Assembly (NCBI GenBank): GCA_009887095.1
Contig: QXYC01000023.1
Span: 62,001-126,000 of the forward strand
DNA from: Candidatus Poseidoniales archaeon
Lineage (GTDB): Archaea > Thermoplasmatota > Poseidoniia > Poseidoniales > Poseidoniaceae
DNA length: 64,000 nucleotides
Reading direction: 5' to 3'
In this document: positions 42,511 through 50,537 of the stretch, one piece after another
Layout of the letters: each line of letters opens with the position of its first letter
Position numbering within the stretch: the stretch's first letter is position 1
Made by a program: the position numbers and the translations under genes
The notes under the pieces: generated by a model
The model's database searches: none
The model's input: only the letters and a program-made list of their open reading frames with translations
Told to the model about the DNA's origin: nothing

Positions 42511-43017
42511 TCAGTCGTGGTGGTGACCGTCTGGTCCATGGACGTGGCCATGAGCAAGTTCCTCTTCAGATGCCGGTCGCAGTTCGACGATTTCAACAGA
42601 GAAAGTCAATGACTGACCAGCAAGGGCGTGGTTGAAGTCTGCAGTGACGGCATCGTCAGTCAAACTCGTAATGGTGAACGGAGATGGACCATGCGGCAGT
42701 TGTGCGACGAGCTGCATTCCAGTTTCGAGGGTTGCTTCTTGTTCGAGTTGTGCAAATTGCTCACGAGGAATTTCCATCACTGCATCCTTGTCTCGGTCGC
42801 CGTATGCTCGGTCCGAGGGAAGAGTGAATTCTCGGGTTTCACCCACTTTTGCTCCCATGATTTCTTCTTCGAAACCCGGAATCATTTGCTTGTGACCAAC
42901 CAAGAATGTCAATGGTTCGCGTCCTTCACTGCTGTCAAAAACCTCGCCATTTTCAGGCAAAGTCCCTTTGTAATGTACGCTTGCTACCATATTGTTACTG
43001 ACTGTATTTTCTGTCAT
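42511..43017 (-). CDS. slyD: FKBP-type peptidyl-prolyl isomerase, SlyD-like
   Basis: A 168-residue cytoplasmic folding helper. VHYKGTLPENGEVFDSSEG and LTFLVGHKQMIPGFEEEI are the FKBP half-domain, followed by the IF insert and SLTFSVEIVELRP. The tail HGHVHGPDGHHHD is histidine-rich and should bind nickel or other metals as in SlyD. AAGGTGA precedes the ATG. It follows a gene for a disordered protein by four bases. Confidence 0.95.
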   Translation of the reverse strand: MTENTVSNNMVASVHYKGTLPENGEVFDSSEGREPLTFLVGHKQMIPGFEEEIMGAKVGETREFTLPSDRAYGDRDKDAVMEIPREQFAQLEQEATLETGMQLVAQLPHGPSPFTITSLTDDAVTADFNHALAGQSLTFSVEIVELRPASEEELAHGHVHGPDGHHHD

Positions 43018-43021
43018 AGTT

Positions 43022-43987
43022 TCACCTTCGTGTTGTCATTTTGTTGACTAAATCCCGGAGTTTCTGGGCGATGTTCTCAGGGAGAATTTCTTCGAGAACC
43101 TTCTGATCAATGAATTCAATTGATTCGACAACACCAATGCGCTCTCCCTTGGCCCAAATTTGACCAAGTACATTGGAACGGTGTTCTTCCGGAATGGAGG
43201 GTTTGTCAAGGATTTCTCGTGCAGCGTACTTGTATTCAAGGTACTTTTGTCTGTTGAGTTTCTTCTCTTGCTTCTGTCGCCCGCCGCCTTTCTTGTCGTG
43301 TCGTCGGCGCTTTCTTCGGCGATCTGTGTTGGTTTTAGCAACCGTTGCTTGAACGGTTTTGAAGACGTCTTTTGATTGGACCGTAGGTGTTGCAGGGGCT
43401 ACTTCTGATGTTGCTGCTTTTTGAACAGTTACTGGTGTTGCAATTGTTACCGGTGCCTCAACGACTGTTGTTTCAGCGGCAACAGGTTCTGCGACGGCTT
43501 CGACAGCTTGCTTTGCTTTGGATTTTGCATTTTGCCGTGAAATCTCAGATTTCCGCCGGAGTTCGGCCAACCGATCTTCATTGGAGACTTGCGGCTTGGG
43601 GGGCACTGCCTTCGCAACTGAGTTTGTGATGGTGGGCGTCTGTTTTGGTTGTGCTGCAGCTGGCGCTGTGGCGGATTTCCCGACAGGTCCACCCTGCTTC
43701 TTCATCCGCTCCATTGCCTCTTTTTGCTTCTTTGCCAACTCGGTCATGCCTGCATTGGGTTGGGGTTGATTTGGAGACGGCCGAGCGGGTGCTGCACGTC
43801 GTTCGACGTTTTTGCGTTCGGTTTGGCGCTTATTGCGCTGAGCGGAAGCGTTTGGGGCGAACGGATTGAAGGGTTCGTCCCTCTTTTTTCTCCCGCTGCG
43901 GTCGCTAATGTGTAAGGCCCCCAACCCAATGCCGCTTGTGACCGTATAAAAACAATGAGTGTGATGGTGGTTCTTCAAACGGCCCAT
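43022..43987 (-). CDS. Disordered basic protein with conserved C-terminal helical domain
   Basis: Up to 321 residues. Residues about 30-240 are low-complexity, rich in lysine, arginine, proline, alanine and glutamine, including RRKRRRHDKKGG. The last 75 (KYLEYKYAAREILDKPSIPE, then a coiled end) look folded and helical. It may bind nucleic acid. The ATG at 43987 overlaps the end of tsaD; the first 28 residues look non-coding and a TATA-like TTTTTATA sits at 43945-43952 on this strand, so a leaderless TTG at 43924 is a serious alternative. No family recognised. Confidence 0.6.
   Translation of the reverse strand: MGRLKNHHHTHCFYTVTSGIGLGALHISDRSGRKKRDEPFNPFAPNASAQRNKRQTERKNVERRAAPARPSPNQPQPNAGMTELAKKQKEAMERMKKQGGPVGKSATAPAAAQPKQTPTITNSVAKAVPPKPQVSNEDRLAELRRKSEISRQNAKSKAKQAVEAVAEPVAAETTVVEAPVTIATPVTVQKAATSEVAPATPTVQSKDVFKTVQATVAKTNTDRRRKRRRHDKKGGGRQKQEKKLNRQKYLEYKYAAREILDKPSIPEEHRSNVLGQIWAKGERIGVVESIEFIDQKVLEEILPENIAQKLRDLVNKMTTRR
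43945..43952 (-). promoter_or_regulatory. TATA-like element inside the annotated N-terminus
   Basis: Reads TTTTTATA on the minus strand. Transcription about 25 bases downstream would begin near 43924, where a TTG in frame with the disordered-protein gene could be a leaderless start. Confidence 0.3.
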
Positions 43988-44991
43988 GTGACGGGTGTTT
44001 GGTCTGTTCGAAGGTACTGATCAACTGCACTTTGCTCAAGGGATGTAACCCTACCATGGTTCAGCTCGATATGGCCCAACAATGCAATCATAGAACCATT
44101 ATCAATGCAATACATGCGCGGAGGGGCATGAGATGTTGCCTCTCGCTCGCCAGCCATGAGCGTACACATTTCTCTCAATCGAGTGTTGCAAGCAACGCCG
44201 CCGCCAAGAAGCAGTTCAGATTTCCCGGTGTGGGCGAGGGCTCGTTCAGCGATTTCGACACATGCTGCGAAGGCGTGTTCTTGTAACGACCAACAAACTG
44301 CGCCTAATTCAGCCCCATTGTCTAAGAGACGTTGGGCCGCTGTCATGACTCCCGAAAAAGCGAGATCCATGCCACGAACTGCAAAAGGTAATTCCAATCC
44401 GTCGAGGCGTGCCCCGGGGTTGTTCCCAAGCCATTCTGCGGCCTTCTTCTCAATAACTGGGCCTCCCGGAAACGGAATTCCCTGTGCGCGAGCGAATTTA
44501 TCCAACATGTTTCCAATTCCAATATCGAGGGTTTCCCCAAGCACACGGTATCGTCCGTCTAGATGGGCTATGACCTGCGTGTTACCGCCGGATACATAGA
44601 GAAGAATTGGGTCTTGACAACCGCATTGTTGCCGCCCAATTTCGATGTGCGCCACACAATGATTAACGCCAATCAGAGGGACATCCAATCTGCTTGAGAT
44701 GCCTCGCGCAATGGCTGCACCGACACGGAGGCATGGTCCAAGCCCAGGTCCTTGTGAATACGCAACAGCAGTGATGTCTGCTGCTGTAAGTTGGTTCGCA
44801 TCGAGCAGGGACGAAAACAAACCTGCGGCTGCATCTTTGTGGTGATCCGCTGCTTCACGGGGGTGAATACCACCTTCATCTGGTCGGACAGTGGCAGAAC
44901 TGGCTGCCACTGGAGTTCCATTTGCATCAACCAACCCAAATGAAAGTGTATGTGCGGTGGATTCGATCCCCACTGTCCAACCCGTTGGCAT
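43975..44991 (-). CDS. tsaD: Kae1/TsaD tRNA threonylcarbamoyladenosine transferase
   Basis: Transfers threonylcarbamoyl to A37 of ANN-decoding tRNAs within the KEOPS complex. The 338-residue protein has IESTAHTLSFGL, GPGLGPCLRVGAAIARGIS, NHCVAHIEIGR with the metal-binding HxxxH, YVSGGNTQVIAH, GIGNMLDKFARAQG and LLGGGVACNTRL. Unlike several euryarchaea there is no fused Bud32 kinase. I use ATG at 44991 (MPTGWTVGIES); a longer frame to 45081 would run into divergent hutI. Confidence 0.96.
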   Translation of the reverse strand: MPTGWTVGIESTAHTLSFGLVDANGTPVAASSATVRPDEGGIHPREAADHHKDAAAGLFSSLLDANQLTAADITAVAYSQGPGLGPCLRVGAAIARGISSRLDVPLIGVNHCVAHIEIGRQQCGCQDPILLYVSGGNTQVIAHLDGRYRVLGETLDIGIGNMLDKFARAQGIPFPGGPVIEKKAAEWLGNNPGARLDGLELPFAVRGMDLAFSGVMTAAQRLLDNGAELGAVCWSLQEHAFAACVEIAERALAHTGKSELLLGGGVACNTRLREMCTLMAGEREATSHAPPRMYCIDNGSMIALLGHIELNHGRVTSLEQSAVDQYLRTDQTPVTWAV

Positions 44992-45042
44992 GATTGGCGG
45001 ACAGAGCCATTGTTCTTCAACCCTCAGCCACTCCGATACACC

Positions 45043-46308
45043 ATGCGGACCGTTTTGCTCAACTTGGGCCCACTCGCTCACCTCGCCGGTGATGGGGCAC
45101 TCGTTGGTGCTTCAATGTCCGAAGTTGATTCGCTCGTAAGTCCTGCTGGAAAGGGGATTGTCATAAATGCCGGAGTGATTGAATCTATTCAAGAATCATC
45201 GGAACTCGAAGAAGAATATGGCAGTGAAGGAAAGCATTCTGATGAACTCCGTGTGGTTTCACTTGGCGGTCACGCCGTCATTCCAGGTCTTGTCGATGGG
45301 CACAACCACCTCATTTGGGCGGGTGACCGATCAAACGAATTGACACTCAAGCTGCAAGGTATGTCATATCAAGAGATTGCTGCAATGGGCGGCGGCATTC
45401 AGCACACAGTTCACCAAACGGAACAGGCCAGTGATGAGCAATTGCTTCAGTTGGGTTACGAACGCATGCGCAGCGCGCTTCTTCATGGCACCACTCACAT
45501 GGAAACCAAAAGCGGGTATGGACTGAGCACAAGCAGCGAACTTACCTTACTCCGTGTCGCTCACCAGCTCAGTCAAATGAGTCATTTACCGAGTATGGAG
45601 TTAACCTGGTTGGGCGCCCATGATACGCCTAAGGATCTGACAAGATCAGCCTACGTTGAACAGATACTGTCTGAACAACTTCCCTCAGTTATTGAACAAG
45701 GTTTTGCCCAAGCCGCAGATGTATTCTGCGAACCTGGGTGGTTCACTCCTGAAGAGAGTGAAGATATTTTGGTGGCGGCTCGGGATGGGGGACTCACACA
45801 ACGTATGCATATTGACGAATTCACAAATGGTGGCGGTGGCGAACTCGCCGCTGACCTCAAGGTCGTAACAGCAGACCATGCCCATTACACTCCGAATGAA
45901 ACGCGAATGAAAATGGAAGCGTCTGGTGTGAACACAGGGTTTTTGCCGGGCACCCCATACACAATGGGTGCAGCATGGCCATCATTTAATCAAGCTATAC
46001 GGGATGAGTACCGTTGGTCGATTGCTACGGATTTCAATCCAAATTGCAACATTTTGAGTTTACCATTCATTGGTTCATTATTGGTTCACCGAAACAAAGT
46101 CGATCCTTTGGCAGCGTTGGTGGCCGCATCGCGAAACCCTTCAGAGACAACACCCCATCCAAGTGGATTGACGCATGGCCGAATCGAAGTTGGGGCTGTT
46201 GCAAATTTGAACGTCATCAATGGAGTCCAGTGGGAATCATGGTGCAATCAACCGGGGTCATCTCCGTTCAAGGCCACCATGTTGAATGGTGAATTACACT
46301 ATCATTGA
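45043..46308 (+). CDS. hutI: Imidazolonepropionase
   Basis: Hydrolyses imidazolonepropionate to formiminoglutamate, step three of histidine degradation. The 421-residue amidohydrolase shows GLVDGHNHLIWAGDR (HxH metal ligands), GGGIQHTVHQT, THMETKSGYGLS, RMHIDEFTNGGG, VTADHAHYT and IATDFNPNCNI. I chose ATG at 45043; 51 bases separate it from divergent tsaD. hutH and hutU are 4-9 kb downstream on the other strand, so the pathway is split over several units. Confidence 0.96.
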   Translation: MRTVLLNLGPLAHLAGDGALVGASMSEVDSLVSPAGKGIVINAGVIESIQESSELEEEYGSEGKHSDELRVVSLGGHAVIPGLVDGHNHLIWAGDRSNELTLKLQGMSYQEIAAMGGGIQHTVHQTEQASDEQLLQLGYERMRSALLHGTTHMETKSGYGLSTSSELTLLRVAHQLSQMSHLPSMELTWLGAHDTPKDLTRSAYVEQILSEQLPSVIEQGFAQAADVFCEPGWFTPEESEDILVAARDGGLTQRMHIDEFTNGGGGELAADLKVVTADHAHYTPNETRMKMEASGVNTGFLPGTPYTMGAAWPSFNQAIRDEYRWSIATDFNPNCNILSLPFIGSLLVHRNKVDPLAALVAASRNPSETTPHPSGLTHGRIEVGAVANLNVINGVQWESWCNQPGSSPFKATMLNGELHYH

Positions 46309-46362
46309 ACTTATGAGAATACCCTTTCATAAAGTGATTAAAATTGAAGGTTCGTGGATGAG

Positions 46363-46698
46363 ATGAGTTCAGAAATCAAGAAGGTCTTTGTTGAAACGGT
46401 GGTCTGTGCTGGCGCACCAGGGAAAGAAGCACGATTCATACGAATGCTTGAATCACGTCAGACGTACAAACGCCGGCAAGATGGGTGCCTCGCTGCATGG
46501 ACTGGAACATCCATCGATGGTGCGGGAATGGTCTTGGTTCAGTCGGTCTTTGTCGACAACAAAGCTTGGAAGAGAATTTCCGACGATGTCATGAAGGCAC
46601 TCGACTCAAAAGACGGAGGATTGGAATCAGTTTTGGCAGGACCACCATTGGTAGGTATGTTCGAAATTGATCCTGAGAAACTTCGTTTGCCACAATAA
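46363..46698 (+). CDS. Small protein, possible ABM-like dimeric alpha-beta barrel
   Basis: About 111 residues. The pattern VFVETVVCAGAPGKEARFIRMLESRQTYKRRQDGCLAAWTG resembles antibiotic biosynthesis monooxygenase-like proteins, but key residues are not clear and the call is weak. I start at ATG 46363; GTG at 46354 would add three residues. It is 54 bases after hutI on the same strand. No signal or membrane segment. Confidence 0.5.
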   Translation: MSSEIKKVFVETVVCAGAPGKEARFIRMLESRQTYKRRQDGCLAAWTGTSIDGAGMVLVQSVFVDNKAWKRISDDVMKALDSKDGGLESVLAGPPLVGMFEIDPEKLRLPQ

Positions 46699-46981
46699 GC
46701 CAAATGTCACCAATCCGCGCACCCCTTCCTGTCGCATAATGTATGTTATACGACAAAGGTGGAATTTGGTTTGGCTGAATGAAAGATTTTTTTGACGCCA
46801 ATGGAACGCAGTGGCCTGTTTTTGCTAATTGTGATGATAAGTTCGTCCAATAAATCAACATTTTCCCCTTCGAGGAGGGGGGTAAGAGGCGGAAAAGTAC
46901 CATTTCCTCACAATCCCAAATATTTCCATCTGTCATGACGAAGCAACTAAGAAATGTTGACCACACGAACAACCGATACAC
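46699..46981. other. Longest gene-free stretch: inverted repeat and T-run, nothing coding
   Basis: A 283-base gap. It holds an inverted repeat at 46731-46754 (GTCGCATAA with GTCGTATAA in reverse, 6-base loop), a seven-T run at 46787-46793, and a GC-rich hairpin-like CCCCTTCGAGGAGGGG near 46863. I could not fit a known RNA family. Confidence 0.45.
46731..46754. repeat. 24-base imperfect inverted repeat
   Basis: Arms GTCGCATAA and TTATACGAC pair at eight of nine positions around TGTATG. Could be an operator, or the stem of a terminator for the plus-strand gene ending at 46698; the T-run lies over 30 bases further on. The string GTCGCATAA also occurs at 23655-23663 near the TPR gene start. Confidence 0.4.
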
Positions 46982-47134
46982 ATGGCAACGGTCGAAGGAT
47001 TCTGTTTGAAGTGCAAGACGTACGGTCCAATCAAAGATGGTCAATTGATCAAAATGAAAAACGGGCGAACGCGTATGGCTGGTTTCTGTTCTGAAGCTGG
47101 CTGCACCGGCAAAATATCCAAAATCGTGTCTTGA
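46982..47134 (+). CDS. DUF5679-like small zinc ribbon protein (50 aa)
   Basis: Translated by eye from ATG 46982 to TGA 47132-47134. It reads MATVEGFCLKCKTYGPIKDG, then a basic middle (KMKNGRTRMAGFC) and SEAGCTGKI. The two cysteine pairs CLKC and CSEAGC and the MKNGR segment fit the short DUF5679 zinc ribbons found in archaea and some bacteria. Function unknown. It lies 58 bases before tRNA-Val on the same strand. Confidence 0.75.
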   Translation: MATVEGFCLKCKTYGPIKDGQLIKMKNGRTRMAGFCSEAGCTGKISKIVS

Positions 47135-47158
47135 ATCAGACCAGTTCAACCGATGCGA

Positions 47159-47165
47159 TTTAATA
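47159..47165 (+). promoter_or_regulatory. Probable TATA box of tRNA-Val
   Basis: TTTAATA centred about 31 bases before the first base of tRNA-Val, the expected distance for an archaeal promoter with a short 5' leader. Confidence 0.45.
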
Positions 47166-47192
47166 CACCTGTTCGCAGGCCAATTTACCTAG

Positions 47193-47268
47193 GGGCTCGT
47201 GGTCTAGGGGTTATGACGTCGCCTTGACATGGCGAAGATCGAGAGTTCAATTCTCTCCGAGCCCACCA
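47193..47268 (+). tRNA. tRNA-Val (anticodon GAC), CCA encoded
   Basis: Full cloverleaf: acceptor GGGCTCG at 47193 pairs with CGAGCCC at 47258-47264; D-arm with GGGG; anticodon stem TCGCC/GGCGA around loop TTGACAT giving anticodon GAC (valine); T-arm GAGAG TTCAATT CTCTC. Discriminator A at 47265 is followed by genomic CCA. No intron at the usual 37/38 site. Confidence 0.96.
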
Positions 47269-47352
47269 TCCATCAACAATCTCAATATTTGATTAATTGA
47301 TAATTTCACATGCATTTGTATTTGATAAAATTACCTTTGGAGAAGTTAGTGA

Positions 47353-47724
47353 CTATTCTTCAATGTTACTGAGATCTTCAGGGTCTGGTAAATCAAGTTC
47401 ATCCGGATCGACTCTTGAGAGCGGTGGTTCATCGACATCTTCCATTGTAAAGTCTGAGGAGCCCCCTTCCCAAGATACAAGATCTTCAGTTTCTTCAAAC
47501 AACTCTTCCGGCGCCTCCTGTGAGCCGGAAAGCGAATATGCTGTTGGATCGATAGGCGCACGTTCCACTGGTGGCGTCGTTGTGTCAACAACTCGTTCTT
47601 CCATGTGGATGCCAGAATGGAATGTACCGCATTCACCACAACGCACGGTACCTTTTCGCTCAAGGCAGCCACATGCAGGGCAGGCTGCTAAGTCCGCGTA
47701 CGTCCGCAGGGGGTCGGCTTCCAC
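47353..47724 (-). CDS. Small zinc-ribbon protein with acidic tail
   Basis: 123 residues from GTG 47724, four bases after the stop of the EF-hand gene and with GGAGTGATT just upstream. A zinc ribbon (CPACGCLERKGTVRCGECG, about 15-33) is followed by an acidic proline-rich tail (DVDEPPLSRVDPDELDLPDP). A longer frame to 47853 exists but would overlap the EF-hand gene, so I prefer the GTG. It probably acts with the upstream EF-hand/zinc-ribbon protein. No known family. Confidence 0.6.
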   Translation of the reverse strand: MEADPLRTYADLAACPACGCLERKGTVRCGECGTFHSGIHMEERVVDTTTPPVERAPIDPTAYSLSGSQEAPEELFEETEDLVSWEGGSSDFTMEDVDEPPLSRVDPDELDLPDPEDLSNIEE

Positions 47725-47728
47725 CGAA

Positions 47729-49579
47729 TCACTCCACGAACATATCTTCCTGGTATCCGGTGATGATGTCGCCGGTATCATCTTCTTCGATGGTGACCGT
47801 TTCTTCATCATCATCGAATTCAATGATGGTGCCAAAGACTTCCTCATCCTCAAGACTCAAACCAATGTGAGAACCGATGTCGATATCATCATCGCCTTCG
47901 TCTTCGTCGTCACTTGCTTCTTCAGAGGAATCATCTTCCTCTTCTTCGCCATCAAGTTCGTCAGAATTGTAATCATCTTCCAATGCATCTTCCATTTCTT
48001 CCTCGATTGATTCAGACTCTTCGTCGTTGGATGCTTCTTCATCTGGATTTTCTTCTTCTGCATCGGCCTTGTCATCCTTGACTTCCTTCATTGCTTTTGC
48101 ACGAGCTCGCCATGATTTCATAAGCACAAGGTGGGCGTAGAGGGACCCACAAAGGCCGCCAAATCCAAGCACTGCGAAGATGATGCCGTCCCAATACCAA
48201 CCTGCAGGCATTGAAGAGGCGTCACCAGCCAAAGGTGTGAGTGAGTTCTTACAATCTCCGATTTGGTATTCAGGATCGCAATCATAAATGTCACCATTCA
48301 CCAAACCATCAGCGCGAACTGTATCACCCATGTCGAGGGCGACAGGACCGCCAGTGCCGTCAACAGAGAGCGGCCCAATTCCGCCAAATGCGTTGAGCAC
48401 AATCAAGGCAATGAACACGCCAAAGGTGAGGTGGAGAAGTGGCCAAACCACATCATTCCATTGCTTGCCCATCATCTTCTTTTGCATGTCAGTAGGGAAT
48501 GGCTTGGCTTCCTTCTTCTTACTGATAACAGCACCGTCATCCGCTGCTTCATCTGCATCGTCGAGTGCTTCCAATGCTGAGATGAATTCGATCATGTCAA
48601 TACTTCGATTGTTATCATCATCAACCTCAGATAGGAATTCTTCGATGTCATCTGAGGTAACTTCATCGTCGAGGAGGGTGGTAAGTGCGTTGGTGAGTTC
48701 CAATACATCGACGTCACCGCTGCCGTCCTTGTCCAAATCATTGAAGAATCGGTTTGGTGAAATCCCATCTTCATCCATTGCATCAGCAATTCGTCGAATG
48801 AGTGATTCCGGTTCTTCGGATTCCTCATCCTGAGCATCATCGCTTTCCACTGAGGTATCGCCTTCCTCTTCAGACTCGTCGTCTTCGTAGGATGCTTCCT
48901 CCTCATCGAGAGGCTCTTCCTCTCCGTCGTCGGAGGTCGAATCAACATCTTCCTCCTCCAAATCTTCCTCTTCGGCTTCGAATGTTTCCTCTTCGACCTC
49001 ATCATCGGACAAATCCTCTTCCTCAGTACTGTCCACTTCGACAGTGTCTTGGTCATCAGCGGGAATGTCTTCATCCTCCGCATCGTCAGAATCTTCCTCT
49101 TCGACTGATGCATTTTCTGGCAATGCTTCACCGGTAATGGTGGCATGGAGTTCATCAAGGTCGATCCGACCGTCGCCATCGGCGTCGATTGTTTCGATCA
49201 GCCGCTCAACTTGCGAGGGTGGCAGATCTGCAAGATTGAGGCTAAGAAGCCCAGTTTTCAATTCATTTGAATCAATTTGTCCATCTCCATCGGTGTCGAA
49301 TTTTTGGAACAGCATTGGAATGGTAATGCCTGTGGTGGCAAGCCAATTACGGAGCACATCGACCACATCATCAGCGATGAAGACGGTACCGCAGTGTGAA
49401 CATTTAGTTGAGTCAAGTGGGACCAGTCCGTGACATGCACCACACTCACCAAGCGCATCATCGGAGACTCCGGAAAAGGAAATTTTGCACTCTGGGCATT
49501 GCTCAGAATCCAATGGAATAACGGCTCGACAAGCACCACATTCTCCTGTAGCAACTTCTTTGGTCTTCTCTTCGGTCAT
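47729..49579 (-). CDS. Acidic EF-hand and zinc-ribbon membrane protein
   Basis: About 616 residues. Two zinc ribbons open it (CGACRAV..CPEC and CGACHGL..CSHC, within the first 65 residues), then two EF-hands (DTDGDGQIDSNEL and DADGDGRIDLDEL), a long stretch of mostly glutamate, aspartate and serine, two more EF-hands (DKDGSGDVDVLEL and the weaker DDDNNRSIDMIEF), two membrane helices (WPLLHLTFGVFIALIVL and GIIFAVLGFGGLCGSLYAHL), and another acidic tail. It may be a calcium sensor at the membrane. CAGGTG precedes ATG 49579. DUF835 is divergent only 28 bases away. Confidence 0.82.
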   Translation of the reverse strand: MTEEKTKEVATGECGACRAVIPLDSEQCPECKISFSGVSDDALGECGACHGLVPLDSTKCSHCGTVFIADDVVDVLRNWLATTGITIPMLFQKFDTDGDGQIDSNELKTGLLSLNLADLPPSQVERLIETIDADGDGRIDLDELHATITGEALPENASVEEEDSDDAEDEDIPADDQDTVEVDSTEEEDLSDDEVEEETFEAEEEDLEEEDVDSTSDDGEEEPLDEEEASYEDDESEEEGDTSVESDDAQDEESEEPESLIRRIADAMDEDGISPNRFFNDLDKDGSGDVDVLELTNALTTLLDDEVTSDDIEEFLSEVDDDNNRSIDMIEFISALEALDDADEAADDGAVISKKKEAKPFPTDMQKKMMGKQWNDVVWPLLHLTFGVFIALIVLNAFGGIGPLSVDGTGGPVALDMGDTVRADGLVNGDIYDCDPEYQIGDCKNSLTPLAGDASSMPAGWYWDGIIFAVLGFGGLCGSLYAHLVLMKSWRARAKAMKEVKDDKADAEEENPDEEASNDEESESIEEEMEDALEDDYNSDELDGEEEEDDSSEEASDDEDEGDDDIDIGSHIGLSLEDEEVFGTIIEFDDDEETVTIEEDDTGDIITGYQEDMFVE

Positions 49580-49607
49580 GGACACACCTGTTTGCCCGAC
49601 GACAACA

Positions 49608-50537
49608 ATGGATATAATCATTCATAGTCTTTCAACGGTTACCCATACCAATGGAGGGCCTGTGGTGACAGTCGGTGAGGGGTTGGTTCTTGTGAAAGGA
49701 CATCTTTTCAGCAAGGAGTTTGAGCATGATGCTCTGCTTTTAGAATGGCTCGATCGATACAGCCACTCCACCGACGAACATCTTGTCTATGTCTCACGTA
49801 TGCCACATCGGCGACTTCTCAATCAAATCGATGTGACCAAGATTGAAACATACTGGATGACGCATCGAGCGGGCCAAGCTCACATCTCGCCGGATTTAGA
49901 TCATCTTCACGCCCTTATTCAGTCGCGAATTAATCATCACCACGGCCTTATTGTGATTGAAGGACTCGAATGGCTTGTTTCACTTCATGGCGAAACAACC
50001 CTGCTCAACTTCATCAGGACCCTCCGAGATGATGTCCATCGTACTCAATGGAGCCTCCTTCTGCCAGTTGATGCCTTGGCATTCAACTCCATATGGCTCG
50101 CACGGTTCAAGCGCGAAGCCCCTGAACTCGTAACCCAAACGATGCCGAGTGAGCCAACTTCCAGTCCGATCGAAGAAGTGTTGGAGGTTTCTATTCCTCA
50201 AGTTGAAGCTACAGAAGAAGGCCTGCCACAACTCGTGATGCTCAATCGCTTGCCATCGAATGGATTCACCCGTTCACTTCTTCGAAAACGCATCCTTCAA
50301 TGGCGACGCATGGGGCTTGATGTGTCTGAAGTTGAGCCTGCCCTCCACATGGATGACGATGATGCCTTTTCCTTGTATTCAAAAGTCGAGCAAAAAGTAC
50401 GAATTGCTGTCGAACTCGAACGCGCCATTGAACACCACAAGTCGGCCTTCACTGCGAGTGAACTGACAACATCCAAATTTAGAATCCGTCAATTGACGGG
50501 ACTGGAAGAAATTCGCACGATGATCGAATCAATTTAA
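49608..50537 (+). CDS. DUF835 domain protein
   Basis: A 309-residue protein whose first 180 residues follow the DUF835 pattern, common in euryarchaeal regulators: HLVYVSRMPHRRLL, AHISPDLDHLHALIQSRINHHHGLIVIEGLEWLVSLHG and LLLPVDALAFNSIWLARFKRE. The rest is helical with a basic segment (RSLLRKRILQWRRMG). DUF835 is often tied to signalling proteins; no kinase domain is seen here. ATG 49608 faces the EF-hand gene across 28 bases. Its stop overlaps the hutH stop by four bases. Confidence 0.82.
   Translation: MDIIIHSLSTVTHTNGGPVVTVGEGLVLVKGHLFSKEFEHDALLLEWLDRYSHSTDEHLVYVSRMPHRRLLNQIDVTKIETYWMTHRAGQAHISPDLDHLHALIQSRINHHHGLIVIEGLEWLVSLHGETTLLNFIRTLRDDVHRTQWSLLLPVDALAFNSIWLARFKREAPELVTQTMPSEPTSSPIEEVLEVSIPQVEATEEGLPQLVMLNRLPSNGFTRSLLRKRILQWRRMGLDVSEVEPALHMDDDDAFSLYSKVEQKVRIAVELERAIEHHKSAFTASELTTSKFRIRQLTGLEEIRTMIESI

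Noticed and set aside
46815-46940. Possible C/D box RNA (GTGATGA near 46831)
   Set aside because: No CTGA D box follows at a suitable distance.
46699-46981. RNase P RNA in the long gap
   Set aside because: The conserved GAGGAAAGTCC and ACAGAAA-type elements are absent and the gap is too short.
46589-47149. Minus-strand frame of 186 codons across the small genes
   Set aside because: It overlaps the DUF5679 zinc ribbon and the end of the 46363 gene and has no protein-like patterns.
47353-47853. Longer version of the small zinc-ribbon gene starting at 47853
   Set aside because: The added N-terminus lies wholly in another frame of the EF-hand gene; GTG at 47724 with a ribosome-binding site gives a clean, non-overlapping gene.
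47297-48010. Long plus-strand frame of 237 codons, serine-rich
   Set aside because: It is the complement of the acidic EF-hand and zinc-ribbon genes; serine-rich composition is what the reverse of Glu/Asp codons gives.
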